12,431 nucleotides of DNA from CAZRGV01 sp964599655 (GCA_964599655.1 CAZRGV010000161.1:1-12431); one strand, 5' to 3'. Shown: positions 1 through 7,828, counted from the first letter of the stretch. Numbers and translations are program-made. The notes: generated by a model not told the origin, from the sequence alone.

Positions 1-1764
1 GAAGGCGTCGTTGCCGCCGCCCAGTCAACCGATCCCTACCTCCGGCACCTCGGCGCGAGGCTCCTGGCCCGCCACATCTGCGCTCGACCCGGCAACGGCG
101 ACCCTCGGGGTCAAGGCACGGTCCACGACAACCCGTTCGAACTCCTCCTGCCTGATTCCTCCGACGGCCGGCTCGCAACGGTCCTGGCTGATGGCGACTT
201 CCTGACGATCCCCCGTTCCTCGGCTCCTTTGCCCGACGGCCTGGAACTCGCCCCTTCGAACTACGAGGCCGTCGGACCAGACGGCGATCGGCGGATTGGC
301 TTGTTCACCATCGACGCCTGGTGGAAGGCTCTGAGGAAAACCCCGGCCCAGGAGGCCGCCTTCCAGCGATTGCTCAAGGCACTCGAGGATCCCGTCCCGA
401 CCATCCGACGACAGGCCCTGCGTTCGCTCGATCGGCTCAATGACCCACGCTCCATCCCCGCAGTCGAGGCTCTGGTCGATAACGCCAAACTCGCCGATGC
501 CGAGACCCTCGGTCTGGCCCTTCGCCTGCTTGGCCGACTCAATGGCACGCAGGCCCTCGACCGCATCGTCAAGACGTTCGCGACCGTGGACGAACCCGCG
601 GCACGACGCGCCGCCGCCGAGGCCCTCGTCGCCCTCGAACTACCCACCGACGAACAGACGAAGGCCCTCTCCGATACCCTCGATCGCCTGGCGCGTTCCT
701 CGTCCCTGGACGAAGCCACCCGCGAGGCGGCCGTCCGACGACTGGCCGCGCCCGAACTGCTCCGTGCCCTGGCTCTCGATCGCCAGGCCGATCCACAGCT
801 CCGCGCCTCGGCGCTCGAACGGCTGGCGGGCGTGGCGAATCCCGAAGGGCTTCGCTCCGTCCTTGAGCGGATCGAACCGAACGCCGGCTTCCGGCTCTTG
901 AGCCCCACCACCCGACTGGTCGCCACGAAACTGCCCACGGCGACGGCGCTCCGCATGCTCGGCACCTGGCTCGAATCGCCCAACGAAGATCTTCGACGCG
1001 CCGCCGCTCAGGCGATCGGCTCCGAACCGCGCCCCGAGTTCCAGGAACTGGCCCTCGCGCACCTTCCGGCCGAGACAAGCGGCACGATCCTCCGCCCTCT
1101 CGTCCAAGCACTGCTTTCGAGGAACCTCGCGCCTCCTCTGACGGACGCCCGTGATGACGCCCTCGCCCGCCTCGTCCTCGAGGGCCGAGGACTCGACCTC
1201 GACCTGCGTCGCCAGGTGATCGACCACCTCAAAGCGACACCTCGCTACGCGGCGATCGCGTCCCAGGCGAAACCCGCACCGTCCAGCCTCACGAGCGCTC
1301 CCGCAGGGTTTACTGGGATCGATTGGTCCACCGCCTGGAAACAGGGCGACCCCACCCGAGGAGAGGCGATCTTCAACGCCAGGTCGGGCGTCTCCTGCGC
1401 GGCGTGCCACCGCTTCCAGGGCCAGGGAGGGAACAACGGCCCCAGCCTGGAAGAGGCCGGCAAGCGACTGTCGATCCGCTACATGGCCGAGTCGATGCTA
1501 AACCCAAATGCCCAGGTCGCGCCCCAGTATCGTTCCTGGACCCTCGGCCTGACGTCCGGCGAGGTGGTCAACGGCATCATCCTTCAGGAAGATCGCCGGG
1601 CCTTGACCGTCGGCCTCTCCGACGGCACAACCCGAACGATCCCCCTGGCCGAAATCGAGGAACGCAAAAGCGCCTCGACCTCGATCATGCCCGAGGGGCT
1701 CCTAAAAAGCCCGCGAGATCTTCGGGACATTCTCGCATATTTGCTGATGTCACCAAACCACTGA
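1..1764 (+). CDS. HEAT-repeat / c-type cytochrome protein, PVC type (5' end outside window)
   Basis: The frame is open from base 1 to the TGA at 1762-1764, so 587 C-terminal residues are visible and the start lies upstream; the TTG at 229 is internal. Visible residues about 5-25 and 120-400 are alternating amphipathic helices rich in Ala, Leu and Arg, with D-P-x-x-R turns typical of HEAT repeats; residues 45-100 look less repeat-like. A cytochrome c domain follows from about residue 440: GDPTRGEAIF, then the haem-attachment motif CAACH (466-470), a GPSL element, and a C-terminal MPEGL whose Met563 is the likely distal haem ligand. This order matches the Pirellula/Verrucomicrobium-type haem-binding domain, usually found at the end of large exported proteins that often begin with a beta-propeller dehydrogenase-like module. 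The protein is therefore probably exported and redox-active, with unknown substrate. No signal peptide can be judged. It converges on the nuo operon and is probably functionally independent of it. Confidence 0.9.
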   Translation, partial: EGVVAAAQSTDPYLRHLGARLLARHICARPGNGDPRGQGTVHDNPFELLLPDSSDGRLATVLADGDFLTIPRSSAPLPDGLELAPSNYEAVGPDGDRRIGLFTIDAWWKALRKTPAQEAAFQRLLKALEDPVPTIRRQALRSLDRLNDPRSIPAVEALVDNAKLADAETLGLALRLLGRLNGTQALDRIVKTFATVDEPAARRAAAEALVALELPTDEQTKALSDTLDRLARSSSLDEATREAAVRRLAAPELLRALALDRQADPQLRASALERLAGVANPEGLRSVLERIEPNAGFRLLSPTTRLVATKLPTATALRMLGTWLESPNEDLRRAAAQAIGSEPRPEFQELALAHLPAETSGTILRPLVQALLSRNLAPPLTDARDDALARLVLEGRGLDLDLRRQVIDHLKATPRYAAIASQAKPAPSSLTSAPAGFTGIDWSTAWKQGDPTRGEAIFNARSGVSCAACHRFQGQGGNNGPSLEEAGKRLSIRYMAESMLNPNAQVAPQYRSWTLGLTSGEVVNGIILQEDRRALTVGLSDGTTRTIPLAEIEERKSASTSIMPEGLLKSPRDLRDILAYLLMSPNH

Positions 1765-1885
1765 GACCCAGCATGGTCTTCGGTGTCAAATTCACTTGCT
1801 CTTTAATAATCAACACTTCATTTATAAAACTAGATATTTGTTAATAGGATATGATCAGAAATAGGGCCTGACGGCTCGCGAAAGG

Positions 1886-1914
1886 GGGAACGGCTTCCAG
1901 CTCGGCTGGTTCCC
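1886..1914. terminator. Candidate stem-loop between convergent genes
   Basis: CCAGC (1897-1901) pairs with GCTGG (1905-1909) around a TCG loop, extended by GGGAA (1886-1890) with TTCCC (1910-1914); a six-base bulge sits on the left arm. Read on the minus strand, the stem is followed by a weak CCCTTT run and could terminate the nuo transcript about 220 bases past nuoN. There is no proper T-tract on either strand, so terminator function is a guess. Confidence 0.3.
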
Positions 1915-1963
1915 GTCGGAGCAGATCCGCTCGGTGAGAACTCAACGGGTCGGAAGGATTGTG

Positions 1964-2095
1964 GGGTCGGACCGAGGCCAGAAGCTCCGTCTTCGGGGCC
2001 TCGGCCGCCCCACGCGAGTTTCAGGGAGCTTCACCACCAGGGGGATCTCCTCGCGGCGCGAGCGTCAACCACCATGGGCCAGGGTCGGACCGAGG
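1964..2095. repeat. 14-bp direct repeat, two copies (1964-1977 and 2082-2095)
   Basis: GGGTCGGACCGAGG occurs exactly at 1964-1977 and again at 2082-2095, 118 bp apart start to start. Each copy contains GGTC-G-GACC, a near-perfect palindrome. A partial match (GGGTCGGA) lies at 1947-1954. The copies flank the inverted repeat at 1981-2032. Whether this is a protein-binding site, a dispersed genomic repeat or chance in GC-rich DNA cannot be told from one locus. Confidence 0.5.
1981..2032. repeat. Nested inverted repeat
   Basis: GAAGCTCC (1981-1988) is the exact reverse complement of GGAGCTTC (2025-2032), an 8-bp arm around 36 bases. Inside it, GGGGC (1995-1999) pairs with GCCCC (2007-2011). A transcript from either strand could fold into a two-tier stem. 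No T-run follows on either side, so it does not look like a classic intrinsic terminator; it could be a 3' stability structure or a repeat-element remnant. Confidence 0.4.
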
Positions 2096-2133
2096 TGGCC
2101 GACAGCAGGTGAGCCGATACTTCGGGAGGCCGC

Positions 2134-3771
2134 TCAGCGGGCCCGAGCCATCGGAACGACCACGGTGACCTCCGTCGCGGGTTTGCTCTCGGCCTTGAAT
2201 TCAGGCTGAGCCACCACCGCCGCGGCCGACTCGCGGGCCGCGACCGCCAGGGGCGTCGGCAAGAGACCCAGGAGCAAGGAGAGGCTGGCGCACGCTCCGA
2301 CGGCAAGCTGGGTCGCCCAGGGCGTCCTCGGCTCGAGGGTCTCGGTGGGCGCCTTGAGAGTCATGACGACGATGATGCGCAGGTAGTAATAAGCACCAAT
2401 GGCAGCGTTGATCACGCCGATGACCGTCAAGAGCTGGAACGTCCTGGCATCGGGACCCTGAGCCGACTCGATCGCCGCGGAGAAGAGCCGGAACTTGCCC
2501 CAGAATCCGGCCAGCGGAGGCACGCCGGCCAGGCTGAAGAGGCAGAGGATCATCGCCAGGGCCGCGAGCGGCCGGGTCCGAGCCAGCCCCGTCAGGTCGT
2601 CGACCTTCTCAACCGGCCGCTCGGGAGTGCTCAGGGCGATGATCACGCCGAAGGCCCCGAGTGTCATCAAGGCATAAGTCGCCAGGTAGAAGATGATACC
2701 ATCGGCTCCCAGGACGATCGAGCGGCCTCCGTCAGCGTTGCGGAACGCGACCGCCACGCCGATCATCAGGTATCCCGCGTGGGCGATCGATGAGTAGGCG
2801 AGGAGCCGCTTCAGATTGTCTTGCATCAGCGCGACCGTATTGCCCAGTGTCATGGTCGCCACGGCAATGACCCAGGCGAGCAGGACTCCCTTGTCCGAGA
2901 CCAGCGACAGGTTGCTCACGTCCATGCCACCTCGGACGGGATCGGGCTCGAACCCGAAGACCGCCGTGAGCACTCGGAGGATCGCCAAGAAGCCGATCGC
3001 CTTCGGAAGCCACGAAAGCAAGGCGGCTAGCACCGTGGGAGACCCCTGATACACGTCTGGAGCGTAGAAGTGGAACGGCACGGCTGCGACCCGAAACCCA
3101 AGTCCAGCCATGATGAAGACCAGCGCGATCGTGGCAAAGGGAAGCGACGGCAAGTTCATCGCGTTGCCGTGCCAGTGCACCAAAAACGACAGGGCCTTGA
3201 GATTGCTCAAACCGGTCAAACCATACAGATACGCGAGCCCGAAAAGCAACAGGCCCGACGAGAAGACGCTGAGGAAAAAGTATTTGGTTGACGCCTCCTG
3301 CGTCGTGAGTGTGCGGCGAGGCAGGTACAGGAGAAGATACGTGGGAATGCTCACGAGTTCCAGGCCGACGAACAGGAACACCAGCTCATTGGCCGTGGCC
3401 ACGAGCATGGCCCCGGCGTGAACCATGAGCAAGGCGCCAAAGAACTCGGCGGCGCGATCGTCCTCGACCTGGTCATGGGCCAGAGCCAGAATGATTAGCC
3501 CGGTCAGCAGGAAGCCGAGCCGTGCGTAGCCGGAGAGGGCGTCATTCAAGGCGACGGCCGCGAAGGGGTCAGGCACTTTATCTCGCAAGCCAACCAGGAA
3601 CAGGGCCGCCATGGCGAGGGTTACGGCGGCCGAAATCGACCAGACCCGACGAGGCAGCCGCACGAACGCAGCGGCGGTCATCATGGCCATGGCCACGACC
3701 AGGATCAGGATCTCGGGAAGCAGGATGAGCAAGGTCTGCTTCGAGACGGTAAGGGCGTCAATCGCGGTCAT
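2134..3771 (-). CDS. nuoN: NADH-quinone oxidoreductase subunit N
   Basis: Antiporter-like membrane subunit of complex I, the one nearest the quinone arm, expected to have 14 transmembrane helices and to translocate protons. The protein has 545 residues. Visible family signatures are VGLELVSIPTYLL with Glu138 (E. coli E133 position), VPFHFYAPDVYQGSP (231-245), SWLPKAIGF with Lys257, DNLKRLLAYSSIAHAGYL (318-335) and GFWGKF with Lys426 (E. coli K395 position). The position normally occupied by the TM7 lysine (E. coli K217, in FKxxxVPFH) is Arg227 here (GFRVAAVPFH). About 30 Pro/Ala-rich residues follow the last helix. The ATG overlaps the nuoM stop by four bases (ATGA), so translation is probably coupled; an AGGA lies about 9 bases upstream. 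It is the last gene of the operon. Confidence 0.97.
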   Translation of the reverse strand: MTAIDALTVSKQTLLILLPEILILVVAMAMMTAAAFVRLPRRVWSISAAVTLAMAALFLVGLRDKVPDPFAAVALNDALSGYARLGFLLTGLIILALAHDQVEDDRAAEFFGALLMVHAGAMLVATANELVFLFVGLELVSIPTYLLLYLPRRTLTTQEASTKYFFLSVFSSGLLLFGLAYLYGLTGLSNLKALSFLVHWHGNAMNLPSLPFATIALVFIMAGLGFRVAAVPFHFYAPDVYQGSPTVLAALLSWLPKAIGFLAILRVLTAVFGFEPDPVRGGMDVSNLSLVSDKGVLLAWVIAVATMTLGNTVALMQDNLKRLLAYSSIAHAGYLMIGVAVAFRNADGGRSIVLGADGIIFYLATYALMTLGAFGVIIALSTPERPVEKVDDLTGLARTRPLAALAMILCLFSLAGVPPLAGFWGKFRLFSAAIESAQGPDARTFQLLTVIGVINAAIGAYYYLRIIVVMTLKAPTETLEPRTPWATQLAVGACASLSLLLGLLPTPLAVAARESAAAVVAQPEFKAESKPATEVTVVVPMARAR

Positions 3772-5528
3772 CGGGCAGAGTCCTGATTCAGGTGGGCAAG
3801 GCGTTGTTCGGGGGTGTCGGCCAGAGGGGGAGCGATCGGTTGCACTCGAGCGCCTGGCATGGTTGGCTGTGGCTCGAAGACGTAGAATCCCGAGGCAATC
3901 GCTCGAAGAGGCGGACCGATTCGCTCGAAGATTGGCTTGGGATAGACGCCGATGGCCACGATCAGGACCATCAAGGGGGCCAGGCCCGCGATTTCATGCC
4001 AGCCCACCGGCCGCACCGGAGCGTGCCCGCCAGGCTGTTGGTGCGAATCGCCGTCTTCGTAGCCAGGGCCGTGTTCGTGGTCGCCCGGCTCGCGGAGCGG
4101 GCCGAAAAGAACGCGCTGAAGCATCAACAAAAGGTAATAGGCGCCGAGCACCATACCGGTCGCGCCCAGGACCGCGTAGACGGGATCTCTCGCGAACATC
4201 CCAACGAGGATCGGGAATTCACCCACGAATCCGTTCAGCCCGGGAACGGCCGCGGAGCCGAGTGCCGAGAGCATCAGGAAAAAGGCAAGCAGCGGCAACC
4301 GATTCCACAGGCCGCTCATCTGGCCCATTTCCCGGGTGTGATACCGCTCGTAGAGCACTCCAACGCAGGCGAACAGAGCTCCCGTGGTCAGGCCGTGATT
4401 GACCATCTGGATCACCGCCCCGTCGAGTCCAACAGTGTTGAGGGAAAACAGGCCCAGGGTGACAAACCCCATGTGGCTGACCGAGCTGTACGCGACCAGT
4501 CGCTTGACGTCGGACTGCGCCAGCGCTGTCAAGGCTCCGTAGATGATGCCGATCACGGAGAGGGTCGCGAGCAAGGGCAGGAAGTAGAGGGCACCGTGGG
4601 GAGTCATCGCCAGGTTGAAGCGAAGGAACCCGTAACCGCCAACCTTCAGGAGCACGCCGGCCAGAAGGATCGAACCGGCCGTCGGAGCCTCGACGTGTGC
4701 CAGAGGTAGCCACGTGTGGAACGGAAACAGTGGTACCTTGAAGGCGAAACCCGCGAAGAGAAGCAGGAAGATCAACGCCTGCGGACTAGTCCAGGTCTTG
4801 GTCGCCTCGTGACTCCATTGGTCCCAGGGTAATGTCCGTAAACCCGCCGTCAACTCGGGAATGGAGAAGCTGAGCACCCCCGAGTGCTGGTAGTACACGA
4901 TGACGAGCGTGATCACGCCCAGAAGCGTCAACAAGCTCCCGGCCAGGGTATAGAGGAAGAACGTCACCGACGCTCGCCGACGCTCCGGTCCACCGTAGAG
5001 GCCGATCAGAAAGAACAGGGGAATCAATGTGAATTCGAAAAAGATGTAAAATAAAACCACATCAAGGCTTGAGAACAGTCCCAGCAACCCTGTCTGGAGC
5101 AGGAGCATCAGGGCGTAGTGAACCGGAGCCCGCTCCCGCACCGACTCCCACGACGCGAAAATCGAGGTGATCATCAGGAGGCTGGTCAACGCGAAGAGCA
5201 CAAGACTCACGCCGTCGAGTCCGAGGGCAAATCGGATCCCATGGCCATGGCCCGTGTCGAGCCAGGGCAAGCCATACTGGATCGACTCGACGCCCTTCGT
5301 ATCCGTCTGCTTGAACTCAAAGGCGAACTGGGGCTGGGAGGCCAGTTCGGGCGGGTCCTCGGTGTGCGTGTCGAAGCCGGCGACGAGGAGCAGGCTCAGA
5401 ACCAGCGTCACCAGCGATGTGGCCAGCGCCAGGACCCGGGCGCGTTTGTGGTCCCAGCCTGGAACGAGGAACAGGACCACCCCCCCGAGCAGGGGCAGCA
5501 GGACCGTGATCACCAGCAGGATCGGCAT
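3768..5528 (-). CDS. nuoM: NADH-quinone oxidoreductase subunit M
   Basis: Central antiporter-like proton-pumping subunit of complex I in the inner membrane. At 586 residues it is longer than the usual 500 or so. Key residues by motif are Glu165 (IFFEFTLIP), Lys264 (FAFKVPLFPFHTWLPLAHVEAP), Lys295 (GVLLKVGGYG), Lys342 with His352 (DVKRLVAYSSVSHMGF), His378 (MVNHGL) and Glu437 (FVGEFPIL). These match E. coli E144, K234, K265 and E407 with a nearly constant offset. Extra length comes from an N-terminal loop (about 52-97), a His/Asp/Gly-rich loop (483-502) and a Pro-rich C-terminal tail of about 40 residues. The ATG has a strong AGAGGA seven bases upstream. A 158-bp spacer separates it from nuoL, while it overlaps nuoN by four bases. 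Confidence 0.97.
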   Translation of the reverse strand: MPILLVITVLLPLLGGVVLFLVPGWDHKRARVLALATSLVTLVLSLLLVAGFDTHTEDPPELASQPQFAFEFKQTDTKGVESIQYGLPWLDTGHGHGIRFALGLDGVSLVLFALTSLLMITSIFASWESVRERAPVHYALMLLLQTGLLGLFSSLDVVLFYIFFEFTLIPLFFLIGLYGGPERRRASVTFFLYTLAGSLLTLLGVITLVIVYYQHSGVLSFSIPELTAGLRTLPWDQWSHEATKTWTSPQALIFLLLFAGFAFKVPLFPFHTWLPLAHVEAPTAGSILLAGVLLKVGGYGFLRFNLAMTPHGALYFLPLLATLSVIGIIYGALTALAQSDVKRLVAYSSVSHMGFVTLGLFSLNTVGLDGAVIQMVNHGLTTGALFACVGVLYERYHTREMGQMSGLWNRLPLLAFFLMLSALGSAAVPGLNGFVGEFPILVGMFARDPVYAVLGATGMVLGAYYLLLMLQRVLFGPLREPGDHEHGPGYEDGDSHQQPGGHAPVRPVGWHEIAGLAPLMVLIVAIGVYPKPIFERIGPPLRAIASGFYVFEPQPTMPGARVQPIAPPLADTPEQRLAHLNQDSAR

Positions 5529-5686
5529 CGCTTGTTCCTCTCACCCGATCGCGATCGGGCCATCGCGGCCCGAGGTTTGAGACATCGAAAGATTCACGTA
5601 ACGAGGTCTCAACGATTTCGCATTTTTGAGGTTGCTTCTTTCAGAAACGGCGCCAGGACCCATTGTCCGGCGCCCACGATCAAGGA
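5529..5686 (-). promoter_or_regulatory. Structured nuoL-nuoM spacer, possible regulatory leader
   Basis: This is the longest spacer in the visible operon. A perfect 16-bp palindrome, CCCGATCGCGATCGGG, occupies 5544-5559, just upstream of the nuoM ribosome binding site. Its last bases overlap a second perfect hairpin, GGGCC/GGCCC with loop ATCGC (5557-5571), so only one of the two can form in full at once. A third inverted repeat, TTGAGAC (5577-5583) with GTCTCAA (5606-5612), lies further upstream. This resembles a leader that could modulate nuoM translation or processing of the messenger, but an operator or chance structure is also possible. I see no convincing promoter. Confidence 0.35.
5536..5541 (-). 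promoter_or_regulatory. nuoM ribosome binding site
   Basis: AGAGGA on the minus strand, seven bases before the nuoM ATG. The wider nine-base context GAGAGGAAC is identical to that before nuoI. It supports the chosen nuoM start and lies three bases downstream of the 16-bp palindrome, so folding there could affect its access. Confidence 0.75.
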
Positions 5687-7828
5687 TCAGGTTAGCATCA
5701 GGACCAGCAGGAGGAGGGCCAGGCCCAGGGCCGTGACCGCCGCGTAGAACTGGATCAACCCATTCTGAAACGGCGCCAGCAGGTCGCGACCGACCAACCG
5801 GGGAATCCAGGCGGTGAGCCGGACCAGGCCATCCACGAAATAGACGTCGATGAAGCGGGAGACCACCGCGATCGCCTTTGTGGGCTTGACCACGAGAGTT
5901 TCGTAGATCTCATCGACGTAGAACTTGTTGTAGGAAGCGCGATACAACCGGCCAAGTCGGCTAGCGAGTCGAGCAGGGATCTCGCTCGGAAGGCCGTAAA
6001 GCAGCCAGCTCAGGCCGAGACCGAGCACGCCCGCCAGGGTGCCGATGCCCACGCTCCCCCAGTCGACGCCGTGGGCGTGCGAGAGCGTTTCCAACCTTGA
6101 GAAGCTGGGGGTTCGTGCGATCAGGTTCTCGAACCAGCCGGTCGGAGCCCCAAAGAGAATGCCGACCAGGACGGTGCACCCGGCGAGGACGACCAGCGGA
6201 ATCCACATGATGGGCGGAGATTCGTGTCCGAAGTGGCTGTCGTGCCCGCCATGATCGTCCCCATGGCTGTGTCCGTGTCCGGCGTGTTCCGAGGGGTCGG
6301 CCTCGGGATCGTCGGAACTAGGCAGCTTTTCCGGACCGAAGAAAGTTCGGAAGAACGCACGACCGGTGTAGAACGCGGTGAGGAACGCGGTAAACACGGC
6401 GATCCAGTACACCACCAGATACAACACGCCCCAGCCCGGCCCAGTCGGTTCGTCGGACGTTGCCGCGGCCAGTTTGAGGGCCGTCAGAATCTCGTCCTTG
6501 CTCCAGAATCCGGCCATGGGGAAAATGCCAGCAAGGGCCAGGCCACCGACCGCGAAGGTCCAGCAGGTAATCGGCATCCGTCGCCGAAGTCCGCGGAACC
6601 GTCGCATGTCGATCACTCCCCCCATGGAGTGCATCACACTACCTGAACCGAGGAACAAGAGGGCCTTGAAGAACGCATGTGTGAACAGATGAAACATCGC
6701 CGCGACAACGGCCATGAACATCACTTCACCCACACCCGCGCCCAGAGCCATGAACATGTAGCCGAGCTGGCTGATCGTCGAGTATGCCAGCACGCGTTTC
6801 AGGTCGTTCTGGGTCAGTGCGATCGCCGCCGAAAGCAAGGCCGTGGCGCAGCCGATCGTGACGATCAAGGGCGAAACAAGGTGGACAGAGAAAATCAGGG
6901 CCGAGGACCGGGCAATCAGGTACACGCCAGCGGTCACCATGGTCGCGGCGTGAATGAGGGCCGAGACCGGGGTCGGGCCTTCCATTGCGTCCGGCAGCCA
7001 AACATATAATGGGAGTTGCGCACTCTTAGCCGTGGCGGCCCAGAAGAGCAACAGACTGATTCCTAACTTGGCCTCGTACGCCATGAGCCGAAGATTCGTC
7101 TCGCCCAGAACGTTGTCGTAACTCAGGTCGTTATTGTCAACTGCCGTCCAGAGCCAGAACAGCGCGATCGCAAAGCCGAAATCGCCGATCCGGTTGACCA
7201 GGAACGCCTTCTTGGCCGCTGCGGCCGCGGAAGGCTTGGCATACCAGAAGCCGATGAGAAGGTAGCTGCAAACACCCACGCCTTCCCAGAACGCATATGT
7301 GAGCACATAGTTACTCGATAGCACAAGCCCGGTCATCGAGAAGACGAACAACCCGACGCAGGCGAAAAACCTCGCATAGCCGGGGTCGCCCGCCATGTAG
7401 CCACCCGCGAAGATGGCCACGAGTGCCGCCACGAAGGTGACCATCATCAGCATCATGACGGTCAGGCCATCGACCCGGAACTCGATCGGGATGTCGAGGT
7501 TGTAAATCTTGATCTTTTCCCCGTGCAGCTCACCCTCTCGCTCGCTGCCGAGCTGGAGCCAATGGTAGACGATCGTGGTCGACGTCCGAGGTGCGGCTTC
7601 ATGCTCGGGAGTCGCGGCGGGCGACGCCCCCGACTCGACCGCCGCGGCGTGGTGGCCGACCACCTCCGGGCCAACCTCGGGCAGGAGAGCCAGCGAGGTA
7701 AGGAACGCGAGGACGATGCTGATGATAACCGGCCAGTGAGCGAGGTGCTTGAGCAGCCGTGCCGCCAAGGCCGAGATCAGCGCGCCCAGAAGCGGGAAGA
7801 ATGGAACGAGCCATGCGAACTTAATCAC
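5687..7828 (-). CDS. nuoL: NADH-quinone oxidoreductase subunit L
   Basis: Distal antiporter-like subunit of complex I, carrying the long lateral helix; expected to have 16 transmembrane helices. At 713 residues it is about 100 longer than E. coli NuoL. Pumping residues by motif: Glu182 (FWEGVGVCSYLLIGFWY), Asp216 (VNRIGDFGF), Lys268 (ATAKSAQLPLYVWLPDAMEG), Lys388 (THAFFKALLFLG) and Lys444-Asp445 (FWSKDEIL). Extra sequence lies in the loop after TM1-2 (about 52-110) and in a striking His-rich stretch, 512-537, with eight His in 21 residues. The C-terminus retains a long hydrophilic-to-amphipathic section (620-690) and a last helix, as expected for the lateral-helix anchor. The start is GTG at 7826-7828, backed by GGGAG seven bases upstream; no ATG is usable before about residue 125. 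It overlaps nuoK by eight bases. Confidence 0.97.
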   Translation of the reverse strand: MIKFAWLVPFFPLLGALISALAARLLKHLAHWPVIISIVLAFLTSLALLPEVGPEVVGHHAAAVESGASPAATPEHEAAPRTSTTIVYHWLQLGSEREGELHGEKIKIYNLDIPIEFRVDGLTVMMLMMVTFVAALVAIFAGGYMAGDPGYARFFACVGLFVFSMTGLVLSSNYVLTYAFWEGVGVCSYLLIGFWYAKPSAAAAAKKAFLVNRIGDFGFAIALFWLWTAVDNNDLSYDNVLGETNLRLMAYEAKLGISLLLFWAATAKSAQLPLYVWLPDAMEGPTPVSALIHAATMVTAGVYLIARSSALIFSVHLVSPLIVTIGCATALLSAAIALTQNDLKRVLAYSTISQLGYMFMALGAGVGEVMFMAVVAAMFHLFTHAFFKALLFLGSGSVMHSMGGVIDMRRFRGLRRRMPITCWTFAVGGLALAGIFPMAGFWSKDEILTALKLAAATSDEPTGPGWGVLYLVVYWIAVFTAFLTAFYTGRAFFRTFFGPEKLPSSDDPEADPSEHAGHGHSHGDDHGGHDSHFGHESPPIMWIPLVVLAGCTVLVGILFGAPTGWFENLIARTPSFSRLETLSHAHGVDWGSVGIGTLAGVLGLGLSWLLYGLPSEIPARLASRLGRLYRASYNKFYVDEIYETLVVKPTKAIAVVSRFIDVYFVDGLVRLTAWIPRLVGRDLLAPFQNGLIQFYAAVTALGLALLLLVLMLT

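Larger units (their letters stand above)
1765..2133. other. Convergent intergenic region without a credible gene
   Basis: These 369 bp separate the stop of the HEAT/cytochrome gene from the stop of nuoN on the other strand. The region is in two parts. Bases 1801-1860 are strikingly AT-rich (13 G or C of 60) against the GC-rich surroundings. Bases 1865-2133 are GC-rich and hold small inverted and direct repeats. A short hairpin (AGACC/GGTCT, 1764-1768 with 1775-1779) starts on the stop codon of the upstream gene but has no adjacent T-run. Short open frames here are Arg-rich, lack a ribosome binding site and run antisense into nuoN, so I call no gene. Both operons should terminate here, but no textbook intrinsic terminator is visible. 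Confidence 0.8.

Noticed and set aside
229..231. TTG at 229 as the start of the HEAT/cytochrome gene
   Set aside because: The same frame is open back to base 1 and reads as HEAT-like protein there, and no ribosome binding site precedes the TTG.
261..1410. Minus-strand open frames opposite the HEAT/cytochrome gene
   Set aside because: Ser/Arg/Ala-rich low-complexity translations, while the plus-strand frame has HEAT periodicity and a CAACH haem motif.
1934..2209. Possible small plus-strand gene of 91 codons in the convergent region
   Set aside because: Very Arg-rich, no ribosome binding site, and its second part is antisense to the 3' end of nuoN.
3611..4709. Plus-strand open frames antisense to nuoM and nuoN
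   Set aside because: Arg- or Gln-rich shadow frames opposite membrane-protein genes; no ribosome binding site or recognisable domain.
5577..5612. Possible internal promoter for nuoM (TTGAGA, 17 bases, TTCGAT on the minus strand)
   Set aside because: The -10-like element matches only three of six consensus positions, and promoter consensus in this phylum is poorly known to me.
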